Of a stretch of 64,000 bases of DNA, positions 34,023-42,102 are shown piece by piece. A program made the position numbers and the translations under genes. The stretch lies in the NCBI RefSeq assembly GCF_020023385.1, contig NZ_JAIQCL010000007.1:1-64000 (forward strand), written 5' to 3'. The notes under the pieces are model-generated. The model did not search any database and was not told the DNA's origin. It worked only from the letters and a program-made list of their open reading frames with translations. The number at the start of each line of letters is the position of its first letter. The first letter of the stretch is position 1. Source of the DNA: Planococcus circulans (GTDB taxonomy: Bacteria; Bacillota; Bacilli; Bacillales_A; Planococcaceae).

Positions 34023-35153
34023 ATGGAAAAAATGAAGTGGATGTCTGTTGTTTTGGCTAGTGCTCTCGTTTTAAGTGCTTGTGGTGAAGAAACTGGTTCA
34101 TCTTCATCAGGTGAAGCAGAAGCAGGTGGAGAGGCGAAGAACTTTCGTGCCTCTTCTGGTGTACCCGACAAGCATTTCTGGCATCGAGGTTTCTTTGAAC
34201 CATTAACAACTGCTGTAGAAGAAGAATCCGGTGGACAAGCAACATTTGATATTTTCACTTCTGGAGAACTGGTCACGCTCGGTGGGGAATTGGACGCGCT
34301 TAACTCCGGGCAGATTGATATTGCACTGACCTTGATGCCACCTTATGATCCGCAAAGGTTTCCATATACCGAAGTGGTAATGCTTCCAACTTTAACTTCT
34401 GATGCGGGCATCGCCACTGAAGCCATGGCCAAAATGATGGAGAGTGACCGCGAAATCGCTGATGGAAAGACATACTACCAATTGGAGTTCGAAGATAAAG
34501 ATCTCGTAGCTTTTGCGAATCCGGCAACAGAGCCTTACGTGCTCTCGACGACAAACCAGAAGTTTGAATCTGCGGCTGATTTTACAGCTGCACTTCGTGT
34601 TCGTACCGCTTCTCGCGTTCATGAAATTTTAGCGAACGAGTTAGGGATAACAGGGCAATCGATGCCGATTTCTGATGCTTATGATGCGTTAAGCCGAAAT
34701 GCCTTGGATGGAATCATCTATAATGCTCCTGACTGGATTGCATTCGGATTGGATGAACTAATCAAACATACAATCACCGGAGTCAACTTAGGCCACTTTG
34801 TCGGACACACTGCAATGACTCAAGAAACATGGGACTCATTATCCCCTGAAACTCAAGAGGTATTCCGAGAAAATGCTGAGTCGATTGTGCATGAAGGTGC
34901 GGCTTTGACAATGGGCGAAACAGAAGAGAATATTGCATCCAATAAAGAAAAGGGTGGAGAAATAACTCATTTTGACGATGTTACTCCGGAAGTGCATGAT
35001 TTGCTGGAATCAGCCGTCGTCAACTCGTGGAATGATTGGATTGAAGATTTGGATTCACAGGGGTTGGGCGGTAAGGAGATGGCTATTCTATGGAGAGATA
35101 TGCTTGTTGAATCCGGAGCAGTTCTTCCTCAAGATATTTTAGACTTAGAGTAG
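34023..35153 (+). CDS. dctP: TRAP transporter substrate-binding lipoprotein, system 2
   Basis: 376-residue lipoprotein receptor; signal peptide ends VLSACGEE (lipobox LSAC). DctP landmarks are SGELVTLGGELDALNSGQID and LRVRTASRVHEIL, with the carboxylate-binding Arg. It ends EILWRDMLVE-like (AILWRDMLVESGA), a block also found as MWRDLLIEEGG in the system 1 receptor. Start ATG 34023 follows AAAGGGGAT; the long upstream open frame covers the cre region and lacks a ribosome site. Ligand likely a monocarboxylate given the genes around it. Confidence 0.9.
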   Translation: MEKMKWMSVVLASALVLSACGEETGSSSSGEAEAGGEAKNFRASSGVPDKHFWHRGFFEPLTTAVEEESGGQATFDIFTSGELVTLGGELDALNSGQIDIALTLMPPYDPQRFPYTEVVMLPTLTSDAGIATEAMAKMMESDREIADGKTYYQLEFEDKDLVAFANPATEPYVLSTTNQKFESAADFTAALRVRTASRVHEILANELGITGQSMPISDAYDALSRNALDGIIYNAPDWIAFGLDELIKHTITGVNLGHFVGHTAMTQETWDSLSPETQEVFRENAESIVHEGAALTMGETEENIASNKEKGGEITHFDDVTPEVHDLLESAVVNSWNDWIEDLDSQGLGGKEMAILWRDMLVESGAVLPQDILDLE

Positions 35154-35160
35154 TTAAATC

Positions 35161-35183
35161 AGGAGCCTCTGTGCTCTTTTTTT
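35161..35183 (+). terminator. Intraoperon hairpin between dctP and dctM (system 2)
   Basis: Short stem AGGAGC / GCTCTT (35161-35166, 35173-35178, one wobble) with a six-base loop and a seven-T tail. Same position as the hairpin in TRAP operon 1. Confidence 0.6.
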
Positions 35184-35204
35184 AAAGTTAGGGGGAACTT
35201 GTCT

Positions 35205-36512
35205 ATGGAAAATATTATAATTATCATCTCGCTTGTTCTTTTTCTTTATTTTTTGATCGCTGGCCAATATATCAGCTCCTTAATGTTTTCAATCGGTATA
35301 TTAGGGATTTTTCTGATTGGCGGGATGGATCTTTTAAGTGGTTTTTTGCAGAATGAACCATTCACCAGAACAGCCAGCTATGCATTGACTACAATTCCAC
35401 TGTACATTTTAATGGCCCAATTTGTCATGCAGGCCGGCATTGTCAAAGATTTGTACAGTTTGATGTATACCATATCACGTGGAAGGCCAGGACCTTTGGG
35501 CGTGATGACCATTCTGCTGGGAGGGTTATTGGGTGGAGTATCCGGATCTGGAACGGCAACTTCTGCTGCGCTCGGACAGATTGCTGTGCCGGAGCTTCAA
35601 AAAAGAGGGTATCCGGACCACTTGGCTGGAACGATTGCAGCCGCAGCCGGTTCGCTTTCTGCCATCATTCCTCCGAGTGTCATTCTGATTCTGTATGGAG
35701 TGGTGGCGCAAATATCAATTGGATCTTTGTTTACTGCGGCACTCATCCCAGGCCTTTTGCTTATGCTGGTCTTTTCTGTAGTTGCAATCTTCTATTTGCG
35801 GATGAATCGGGAAGCACTGAATGCTGCTTCAAAAACATTTGTCAGCGATGACGTGCCGGTTTCCCGTTATATTGTGGTAACGATTCTTGGCTCATTGATG
35901 GGCATCTCTATTTTCGGAGGAATTTACCTTGGTATTTTTTCTCCTACGGAAGCAGGCGCTGTAGGTGCATTTATAGCCTTAATCATGGCTGCATTACTGG
36001 GGAAACTGAATTTGGATTTTCTGAGAACCTCCTTGGTTGAAACAACAAAAATTACAGTTATGGCTATGTTCATTGTTATCGGTGCCTCACTTTTCGGAAG
36101 ATTTATTTCGTTGTCTCTGGTACCTCGAAAAATCATTGATTTATTGGGGCCTCTTCTTGAAACGCCAACTTTAGTCATAATTATTATAATGGTCTTCTAC
36201 TTCTTCCTATTTATGTTTATCGAGGGAGTGGCGGTTATTCTGATGACTGTGCCGATCATTACGCCTATATTGGAGACAATTGCTGTAGATCCTCTCTGGT
36301 TTGGGATTATGCTAACGGTTGTCTGTACAGTTGGAATGATTACACCTCCAGTTGGAATCAGCGTATATGCAGTTGGAGGAGTGTCCGGTATTCCTATTGA
36401 GCGGCTATTTAAAACTTCGACTGTTTTTGCAGTAGTCGCAACAGTAGTTGTAATCGGGTTATTGATTGCATTCCCGGAATTAGTGACTTGGTTACCAAGC
36501 CAGATGAGATAA
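35205..36512 (+). CDS. dctM: TRAP transporter large permease subunit, system 2
   Basis: 435-residue DctM permease, closely similar to the system 1 protein. SGSGTATSAALGQIAVPEL near 114, AIIPPSVILILYG near 156, FSPTEAGAVGAF and GMITPPVGISVYAVGG. ATG 35205 lies nine bases after AGGGGG; TTG 35199 is too near. Gene order is again P-M-Q. The 13-base gap to dctQ supports cotranscription. Confidence 0.9.
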   Translation: MENIIIIISLVLFLYFLIAGQYISSLMFSIGILGIFLIGGMDLLSGFLQNEPFTRTASYALTTIPLYILMAQFVMQAGIVKDLYSLMYTISRGRPGPLGVMTILLGGLLGGVSGSGTATSAALGQIAVPELQKRGYPDHLAGTIAAAAGSLSAIIPPSVILILYGVVAQISIGSLFTAALIPGLLLMLVFSVVAIFYLRMNREALNAASKTFVSDDVPVSRYIVVTILGSLMGISIFGGIYLGIFSPTEAGAVGAFIALIMAALLGKLNLDFLRTSLVETTKITVMAMFIVIGASLFGRFISLSLVPRKIIDLLGPLLETPTLVIIIIMVFYFFLFMFIEGVAVILMTVPIITPILETIAVDPLWFGIMLTVVCTVGMITPPVGISVYAVGGVSGIPIERLFKTSTVFAVVATVVVIGLLIAFPELVTWLPSQMR

Positions 36513-36525
36513 GGAAGGTGAAAGC

Positions 36526-37032
36526 ATGGTGATTTTGGAAAGGATAAATAGTATTTTTCGAAGTGCAGGAAAATATTTTAGTGGTATCTCCATTTTTCTG
36601 ATGATGTTGATTATTGTAGCAGATGTTTTTATGCGGAACGTTTTTGGAAGCCCGATTTCTGGAACTTATGAAATCGTTCAATTTTTCCTGATGCCCATGG
36701 CCATCTTTCCAGCATTGGGTTATGTCTACTGGGTAGGTGTTTTGCCGAGGCTGTCAGAAATAATTGCAAAAACGCCAAAAGCTTTTCAGAAGTTCAATGA
36801 CATATTGATTCTTGTTATTGATTTGGGCGTTTTTACTCTATTGACCTATTATGGATTCCTGTTCGCCATGTCAGGTTTTGAAAGCCAGATGGCTGTCCCA
36901 TTAGGAGGGAGCTTAGTCTCGGTCTGGCCTATTTATTTCTTAGTGCCCATTGGGTTTTTATTTGTTCTATTAGAAGTCATTTTAAGGTTCTTCAGAAAAC
37001 CTAGAGTCGAGGAAGGGGAAGTTGGAATATGA
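36526..37032 (+). CDS. dctQ: TRAP transporter small permease subunit, system 2
   Basis: 168-residue four-helix DctQ protein. IFLMMLIIVADVFMRNVFG in helix 1 and YEIVQFFLMPMAIFPALGYVY in helix 2 (given as YEIVQFFLMPM, AIFPALGYVY). AAGGAAGG precedes ATG 36526. The last codons overlap the thiolase start (ATGA), so transport and thiolysis genes are translationally coupled. Confidence 0.88.
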   Translation: MVILERINSIFRSAGKYFSGISIFLMMLIIVADVFMRNVFGSPISGTYEIVQFFLMPMAIFPALGYVYWVGVLPRLSEIIAKTPKAFQKFNDILILVIDLGVFTLLTYYGFLFAMSGFESQMAVPLGGSLVSVWPIYFLVPIGFLFVLLEVILRFFRKPRVEEGEVGI

Positions 37033-38210
37033 ATAATGTCTACTTAATAGATGGAGCAAGAACGGCTTTTGGAGGATTCGGCGGGTCATTCGCCAATACG
37101 GATGCTACTGAACTTGGAGCGGCTACAGCAGTGGAGGCCTTGAAGCGATCGAACGTCAAAGCGGAGGACATCAACCATGTTTTTTACGGAAATGTCATTC
37201 ACTCCAGTTTGAATGCTGCTTATATCGCTCGCCATATCGGTTTGAAAGCGGGGATACCGAAGGAAGTGCCAGCTCTGACTTTGAACCGTTTGTGCGGATC
37301 AGGCGCTCAGGCTGTCGTGACGGCAGCCCAGCATATTTTGTTGGGAGAGGCGGACCTGGTGCTGGCGGGAGGTGCAGAGAATATGTCGATGTCCCCGTAC
37401 TCCAGTTTTGACCAGCGCTTCAGCAAGTCAAAAATGGGCAATCTGCAATTTGATGATATGCTGACGGCAACATTGACAGACCAGTATACGGGCAGCGGGA
37501 TGGGAATGACCGCAGAAAAACTGGCGGAACAATATGATATTTCACGCGAGGAGCAGGATGCTTTTGCTGTGGAATCAAATCAAAGAGCGGCCCGGGCAAC
37601 GGAATCCGGTGCATTTGCGGAACAGATCGTCGGTGTCGAAGTGAAAACGCGGAAAGGCGTCGTCGTGGTTGATAAAGACGAACACATCAAGCCGGATGCC
37701 AATCAGGAGGCTTTGTCGAAACTTCGGCCATCGTTTAAAAAAGATGGGACGGTTACGGCAGGCAACGCTTCTGGTATAAACGACGGAGCGGCATCTTTGA
37801 TCGTGGCTAGCGAAGAAGCGGTGAAAAAGCATAGCCTCAAGCCGATGGCACGTATTGTATCCTGGGGAGTGGTTGGAGTGGATCCGACCATCATGGGCAT
37901 CGGACCTGTGCCGGCCATTAAACAGGCATTGGAGCGGGCTGAATTGACGCTTGATGATATTGACTTGTTTGAACTGAATGAAGCCTTTGCGGCACAATAT
38001 TTGGCGGTGGAGAAAGAGCTCGGTTTGGACCGTGAAAGGGTCAATGTCAACGGCGGTGCGATTGCCTTGGGCCATCCGGTCGGTGCGAGCGGTGCGCGGG
38101 TATTATTGTCTTTGGCATATGAACTGAAGCGCCGGGGCGGAAAATATGGAGTGGCCAGTCTGTGCATTGGCGGAGGCCAGGGAATTGCGGTGGTGATTGA
38201 ACATGCTTAA
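37029..38210 (+). CDS. Acetyl-CoA acyltransferase (thiolase)
   Basis: Thiolase of 393 residues, cleaving 3-ketoacyl-CoA with CoA. The nucleophilic Cys is in LNRLCGSGAQAV near residue 88. The other catalytic residues are in NEAFAAQ, GHPVGASGAR (His) and CIGGGQG (second Cys). This is the only thiolase in the window, so it probably completes beta-oxidation for both cassettes. It overlaps dctQ by 4 bases and the following gene by 8 (ATGCTTAA). Confidence 0.93.
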   Translation: MNNVYLIDGARTAFGGFGGSFANTDATELGAATAVEALKRSNVKAEDINHVFYGNVIHSSLNAAYIARHIGLKAGIPKEVPALTLNRLCGSGAQAVVTAAQHILLGEADLVLAGGAENMSMSPYSSFDQRFSKSKMGNLQFDDMLTATLTDQYTGSGMGMTAEKLAEQYDISREEQDAFAVESNQRAARATESGAFAEQIVGVEVKTRKGVVVVDKDEHIKPDANQEALSKLRPSFKKDGTVTAGNASGINDGAASLIVASEEAVKKHSLKPMARIVSWGVVGVDPTIMGIGPVPAIKQALERAELTLDDIDLFELNEAFAAQYLAVEKELGLDRERVNVNGGAIALGHPVGASGARVLLSLAYELKRRGGKYGVASLCIGGGQGIAVVIEHA

Positions 38211-39105
38211 GCTGCCGGTCATTGTGGCACCGATGTTCTTGGTGTCAACACCTAAAATGGTTATTGAAGCATCGAATGCAGGGGTGATCGGGTCGTTTCC
38301 GCTATTGAATGCGCGTCCGATCGAAACCTGTGCCGAATGGCTGAAAGAAGTAAAGGAGTCTCTTGGAGAAAAGCCCTGGGCAGTCAATTTCATCTGCCAC
38401 CGCGGCTCGAATAAACGCTATGAAGAGGATTTTGAATTGATCCGCCAATTCGAACCACCGATTGTCATCACGTCTCTTGGTTCTCCGACCGATGTCATCG
38501 AGATTGTGCATGCGTATGGGGGGCTGGTCTATTCGGATGTCGCCAATATCCGCCACGCGAAAAAAGCAGCTTCCAGCGGAGTGGACGGCCTGATACTTGT
38601 TTGTGCAGGAGCGGGAGGGCATGGCGGCACAATAAATCCATTCGCTTTTATTGCAGCAGTCAAAAAGTTCTATAACGGAACGATTATTTTGTCCGGCTCT
38701 TTATCTACAGGAGCGGATGTGGCTGCAGCTAAGTTGATGGGAGCCGATTATGCCTATATGGGTACACGTTTTCTAGCCGCGGAAGAAAGCAGCGCGCCGG
38801 AAGAGTACAAGCAGATGGTCATCGACTCGTCCGTGGAAGATGTTCTCTATACCGATTCTTTCAGCGGAGTGCCGGTCAACGTGCTGATTCCCAGCTTAGT
38901 GAAGCAGGGAATCGATCCGAAAACCTTGAAGCCGAAAGACGAAATCGATCTGTCGCATTTGGTGAATGCCAAAGCTTGGCGGGATATCTGGTCGGCTGGC
39001 CACGGAGTCACCACCATCACTAAACGGGAGACGACGAAGGAAATTGTGGACCAATTGCTTGCTGAATATGAGGAAGGGGTGGCTGGGCTTGTACGAAACG
39101 ATTAA
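38203..39105 (+). CDS. Nitronate monooxygenase-like FMN protein
   Basis: 300-residue TIM-barrel flavoprotein of the NMO/2-nitropropane dioxygenase family. FMN-site elements are APMFLVSTP at the N-terminus, VCAGAGGHGG near residue 142 and LSGSLSTGADVAAAKLMGADYAYMGTRF near 168-195 (cited in parts: LSGSLSTGADV, GADYAYMGTRF). Family members detoxify nitronates such as 3-nitropropionate or act as enoyl reductases (FabK-like). Between thiolase and hydratase genes, an acyl-CoA redox role is as likely as nitronate oxidation. ATG 38203 lacks a strong ribosome site and relies on coupling to the thiolase. Confidence 0.8.
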   Translation: MLKLPVIVAPMFLVSTPKMVIEASNAGVIGSFPLLNARPIETCAEWLKEVKESLGEKPWAVNFICHRGSNKRYEEDFELIRQFEPPIVITSLGSPTDVIEIVHAYGGLVYSDVANIRHAKKAASSGVDGLILVCAGAGGHGGTINPFAFIAAVKKFYNGTIILSGSLSTGADVAAAKLMGADYAYMGTRFLAAEESSAPEEYKQMVIDSSVEDVLYTDSFSGVPVNVLIPSLVKQGIDPKTLKPKDEIDLSHLVNAKAWRDIWSAGHGVTTITKRETTKEIVDQLLAEYEEGVAGLVRND

Positions 39106-39907
39106 AACCGAGCTTCAGGACGGAATTCTGACATTAACCTTGAATCGTCCCGATAACATGAACGCTTATACCGAAAAAATGAATGAGGAATTGCTCCATT
39201 TCTATCGGGAAGTCAATGACGATGACAGCGTGCGTGTCATTGTGGTGACTGGCAGCGGCCGGGCATTCTGCGCAGGTATGGATTTGTCGGAAGGGGGCTC
39301 GACTTTCTCCTCTGAGCAATCCTCCGATGAGTACCGGGACCTCGGCGGCCAGGTCAGCCTTCAAGTATACGAAGTCAACAAGCCGATCATTGCAGCGATC
39401 AATGGACCGGCTGTCGGAATCGGCATGACAATGACTTTGCCGATGGACATTCGGATTGTCAAAAAAGACACGAAGATTGGTTTTGTCTTCGGCCGGCGCG
39501 GTATTGGTCCCGAGGCGGCCTCGGGTTGGTTCCTGCCAAGAGTGGTGGGAATCGGCAAAGCGCTCGAATGGACGTTGACCGGCCGTTACATACCGACTGC
39601 CGAAGCAGTGGAAACCGGGTTGATGCAATACGAATCAGAAGATCCACTCGCTAAGGCTTATGAAATTGCTCGGGAAATTGCCGAAAACACAGCGGCCACT
39701 TCAAATAGCTTTACCCGTCAGCTGCTGTGGAAGATGTTGGGGCAGGATCATCCGCTTGAGTCCCATTTGGTTGAATCCAAATTTCTGCACTGGGCTGGTC
39801 AGAATGCGGATGCGGATGAAGGCATCCAGTCATTTGTCGACAAGCGCAAAGCAGAATTCCCGATGAAGGCCAGTGAATTGCCGGAGTTTTTTGAGAAGAA
39901 AAAGTAA
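39089..39907 (+). CDS. Enoyl-CoA hydratase/isomerase family protein, cassette 2
   Basis: 272-residue crotonase. CAGMDLSEG near residue 62 and GPAVGIGMTMTLPMDIRI near 107 form the oxyanion hole. GRRGIGPEAASGWFLPR (about 133) belongs to the crotonase subgroup with PEA-SxWFLP, where the usual PE...PGAGG pattern is absent. Start is TTG 39089 after GGAAGGGG, overlapping the previous gene by 17 bases; an upstream in-frame extension has no site. Last gene of the cassette, followed by a terminator. Confidence 0.85.
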   Translation: MYETIKTELQDGILTLTLNRPDNMNAYTEKMNEELLHFYREVNDDDSVRVIVVTGSGRAFCAGMDLSEGGSTFSSEQSSDEYRDLGGQVSLQVYEVNKPIIAAINGPAVGIGMTMTLPMDIRIVKKDTKIGFVFGRRGIGPEAASGWFLPRVVGIGKALEWTLTGRYIPTAEAVETGLMQYESEDPLAKAYEIAREIAENTAATSNSFTRQLLWKMLGQDHPLESHLVESKFLHWAGQNADADEGIQSFVDKRKAEFPMKASELPEFFEKKK

Positions 39908-39921
39908 AAAATCAAACTAGA

Positions 39922-39969
39922 GTTGGATCCAAATGTCATGAAAGTGGCATTCGGATCCAACTTTTTTTT
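39922..39969 (+). terminator. Terminator of cassette 2
   Basis: GTTGGATCC / GGATCCAAC stem extended inward by AATG / CATT, then eight T. Confidence 0.9.
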
Positions 39970-39984
39970 GCAAATAAGCGCAAG

Positions 39985-40034
39985 TTGCTTCTCCATAAGC
40001 AGAATAGTGTACTCTGTATACCCCTGGTGGTATA
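39985..40034 (+). promoter_or_regulatory. Promoter and CstR/CsoR-like operator for persulfide dioxygenase
   Basis: TTGCTT (39985-39990) and TGTACT (40008-40013) are 17 bp apart. Just downstream, TATACCCCTGGTGGTATA (40017-40034) is an imperfect 18-bp inverted repeat of the ATACCCC-type seen at CsoR/CstR-family operators. Persulfide-responsive control is inferred; no cstR gene is in the window. Confidence 0.55.
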
Positions 40035-40072
40035 TTGAGGTTAATAAAAAAATGCTGAAGGGAATTGATGAG

Positions 40073-41476
40073 ATGTTATTACGATATTTCTATGACGAAA
40101 ATTTAGCGCACGCTTCATATGTAGTAGGTTGCCAGGCGACCGGGGAAGCAGTGGTAATAGATCCGATGCGCAATATTGAAGCCTACGAAGAGCTCGCAGC
40201 AAAAGAAAATCTGAATATTGTCGGAGCGCTTGAAACGCATATCCATGCTGACTTTGTTTCAGGTTCGCGTGAATTGGCGAATCGTTTCGGAGCCACCTTG
40301 TATTTGTCTGATGAAGGCGATGCGGATTGGAAATATCAGAATATCGATCACCTGAATCATCAATTACTGAAGCACGGCGACCAGTTCAAAATCGGCAATC
40401 TGGTGTTTGAAGTGATGCATACACCGGGCCACACGCCTGAAAGCATTTCATTCTTATTGACGGACCGTGGCGGTTCAGCGGATAAAGCAATGGGTATTTT
40501 CACTGGAGACTTTGTATTTGTCGGCGATGTGGGAAGACCTGACCTGCTCGAAAAGGCGGCAGGCATACAGGGGACTTCTGAAGCGGGGGCAAAAGAGTTG
40601 TTCGAGTCACTTCAACGCTTTAAAAAGCTACCGGACTATCTTCAAGTATGGCCGGCCCACGGAGCAGGAAGTGCCTGCGGGAAAGCACTCGGCGCTGTGC
40701 CATCGACTACTGTCGGTTATGAGAAGCTGTTCAACTGGGCATTGCAGTATGATGATGCACAAGCATTCCAAAAAGAACTGTTGGATGGACAACCAGAACC
40801 GCCTTATTATTTTGCGGTCATGAAAGCTGTGAATAAAACAGGTGTGGAACTAGTGAAAGATCTCCCGGAGCCGAAAGTTATCAGTTCAGTCAAAGAGCTT
40901 GAGGCATTGATTGCTGATGGCCACCAGGTTCTGGATTTGCGTTCTGCCCCTTCATTCAGCAATGGCTATATTCCAGGAACAATCAATATTCCGTTCAACA
41001 AATCTTTTGCCAATTGGGCCGGATGGATTACCGATTATAAAAAGCTGCTTTATCTGTTGCTGGAGCCGGAATCCTTGGATCAGGTTCTTGAGGTTCTGCA
41101 TTCCATCGGCATCGATCATGCAGCAGGCTATGCCGATGTTTCGAAGACGATCAATGAAGCAGAGCATTTGGATACCTACCAAAACGTGACACCGGGACAG
41201 GCTAAAGAGCTCATTGAAGATGGAGAAGGCTATGTATTGGATGTCCGGAGCCAAACTGAATATGAAGAAGGCCATATTGAAGAAGCCGGCCATATTATGA
41301 TCGGTACATTGAAGAACCGTCTGGAAGAAGTCGAGACAGACAAAACAGTAATCGTTCAGTGTGAGGCAGGTGCACGTTCTGCAATTGCAGCCAGCATCCT
41401 CAAAGCGAATGGGATCGACAACTTGGTGAACCTGACCGGTGGCTATTCAAAATGGAAAGAAGAAATGACGGTTTAA
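40073..41476 (+). CDS. cstB: CstB-like persulfide dioxygenase-sulfurtransferase
   Basis: 467-residue fusion. An N-terminal MBL-fold persulfide dioxygenase domain (residues 1-240) has THIHADFVSG near 55-64, HTPGHTPES near 115 and GDFVFVGDVGRPDL near 145. A central rhodanese-like domain (about 270-345) has no catalytic Cys. A C-terminal rhodanese (about 375-465) has Cys in VQCEAGARS. This is the CstB layout, which oxidises persulfide to sulfite and thiosulfate. ATG 40073 nine bases after AAGGGA; the upstream frame runs through the terminator and is not used. Cytoplasmic, Fe-dependent by family. Confidence 0.88.
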   Translation: MLLRYFYDENLAHASYVVGCQATGEAVVIDPMRNIEAYEELAAKENLNIVGALETHIHADFVSGSRELANRFGATLYLSDEGDADWKYQNIDHLNHQLLKHGDQFKIGNLVFEVMHTPGHTPESISFLLTDRGGSADKAMGIFTGDFVFVGDVGRPDLLEKAAGIQGTSEAGAKELFESLQRFKKLPDYLQVWPAHGAGSACGKALGAVPSTTVGYEKLFNWALQYDDAQAFQKELLDGQPEPPYYFAVMKAVNKTGVELVKDLPEPKVISSVKELEALIADGHQVLDLRSAPSFSNGYIPGTINIPFNKSFANWAGWITDYKKLLYLLLEPESLDQVLEVLHSIGIDHAAGYADVSKTINEAEHLDTYQNVTPGQAKELIEDGEGYVLDVRSQTEYEEGHIEEAGHIMIGTLKNRLEEVETDKTVIVQCEAGARSAIAASILKANGIDNLVNLTGGYSKWKEEMTV

Positions 41477-41561
41477 TTTTTTTGATATTCAACACTAGGC
41501 TGTGTAAAATCTCCAGGTATAAAACTATATGCACCTCATATATTATAGAAGGAGAAATAAA

Positions 41562-41936
41562 ATGATAACGAGTATAATGCTGATTGGGGTCCCAGTTTCG
41601 ATGGTGGCCTATGGAGCTTATAAAAGACATGTTCCGGTTCATGGAGTCAAACCGGAGCAGCTGGATCGTGTGGACAGCAACTTATACACATTGCTGGATG
41701 TCCGCGCCTATAATGTATCCGATAAAGAGCCGATTCCTGAGGCCTTTAATCTGCCGATTTCCTATTTTACCAGAGGCTATCAGGAAATACCGAAAAAGCC
41801 GATTCACCTGATTGCAGAAAATCAATTGGAAAAAAATTTAGCAGCCCGCCTGCTCCATCAAAAAGGATTCAATGTGGCCAGCTATAGTTTAATGAACGAA
41901 AACCGTAAAGACAAAATGCATACCGCATGCTGTTAA
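41562..41936 (+). CDS. Membrane-anchored rhodanese-like protein without active-site Cys
   Basis: 124 residues: an N-terminal membrane segment (ITSIMLIGVPVSMVAYGAY), then a rhodanese-fold domain (LLDVRAYNVSDKEPIPEAFNLPI style, LLDVRAYN at about 44). The catalytic loop, normally Cys-containing, reads HLIAENQLEKN. The protein ends HTACC, so two Cys lie at the extreme C-terminus. AAGGAG before ATG 41562. Downstream of cstB with an 85-base gap. A role in sulfane-sulfur handling or assembly at the membrane is inferred from context. Confidence 0.7.
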   Translation: MITSIMLIGVPVSMVAYGAYKRHVPVHGVKPEQLDRVDSNLYTLLDVRAYNVSDKEPIPEAFNLPISYFTRGYQEIPKKPIHLIAENQLEKNLAARLLHQKGFNVASYSLMNENRKDKMHTACC

Positions 41937-41940
41937 CCTT

Positions 41941-41978
41941 AAACCTGTGTAAACGGATTCCCGTTTACACAGGTTTAT
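41941..41978. terminator. Terminator after the sulfur genes
   Basis: Perfect 16-bp stem AAACCTGTGTAAACGG / CCGTTTACACAGGTTT with an ATTC loop. Confidence 0.85.
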
Positions 41979-42102
41979 TGTATTTTAAAATAGTGATTTT
42001 ATTTTGAAAACACAGTAGATTCGGTGAATCACTTAAAGCTTGTCACCAATATATACTTTCCTATAAAATGTTTTTATGTCTAGAAACGAAAGAGGGAAAT
42101 GA

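Noticed and set aside
39923-40072. N-terminal extension of the CstB-like protein
   Set aside because: The upstream frame crosses the previous terminator, promoter and operator; ATG 40073 has a ribosome site and matches the family start.
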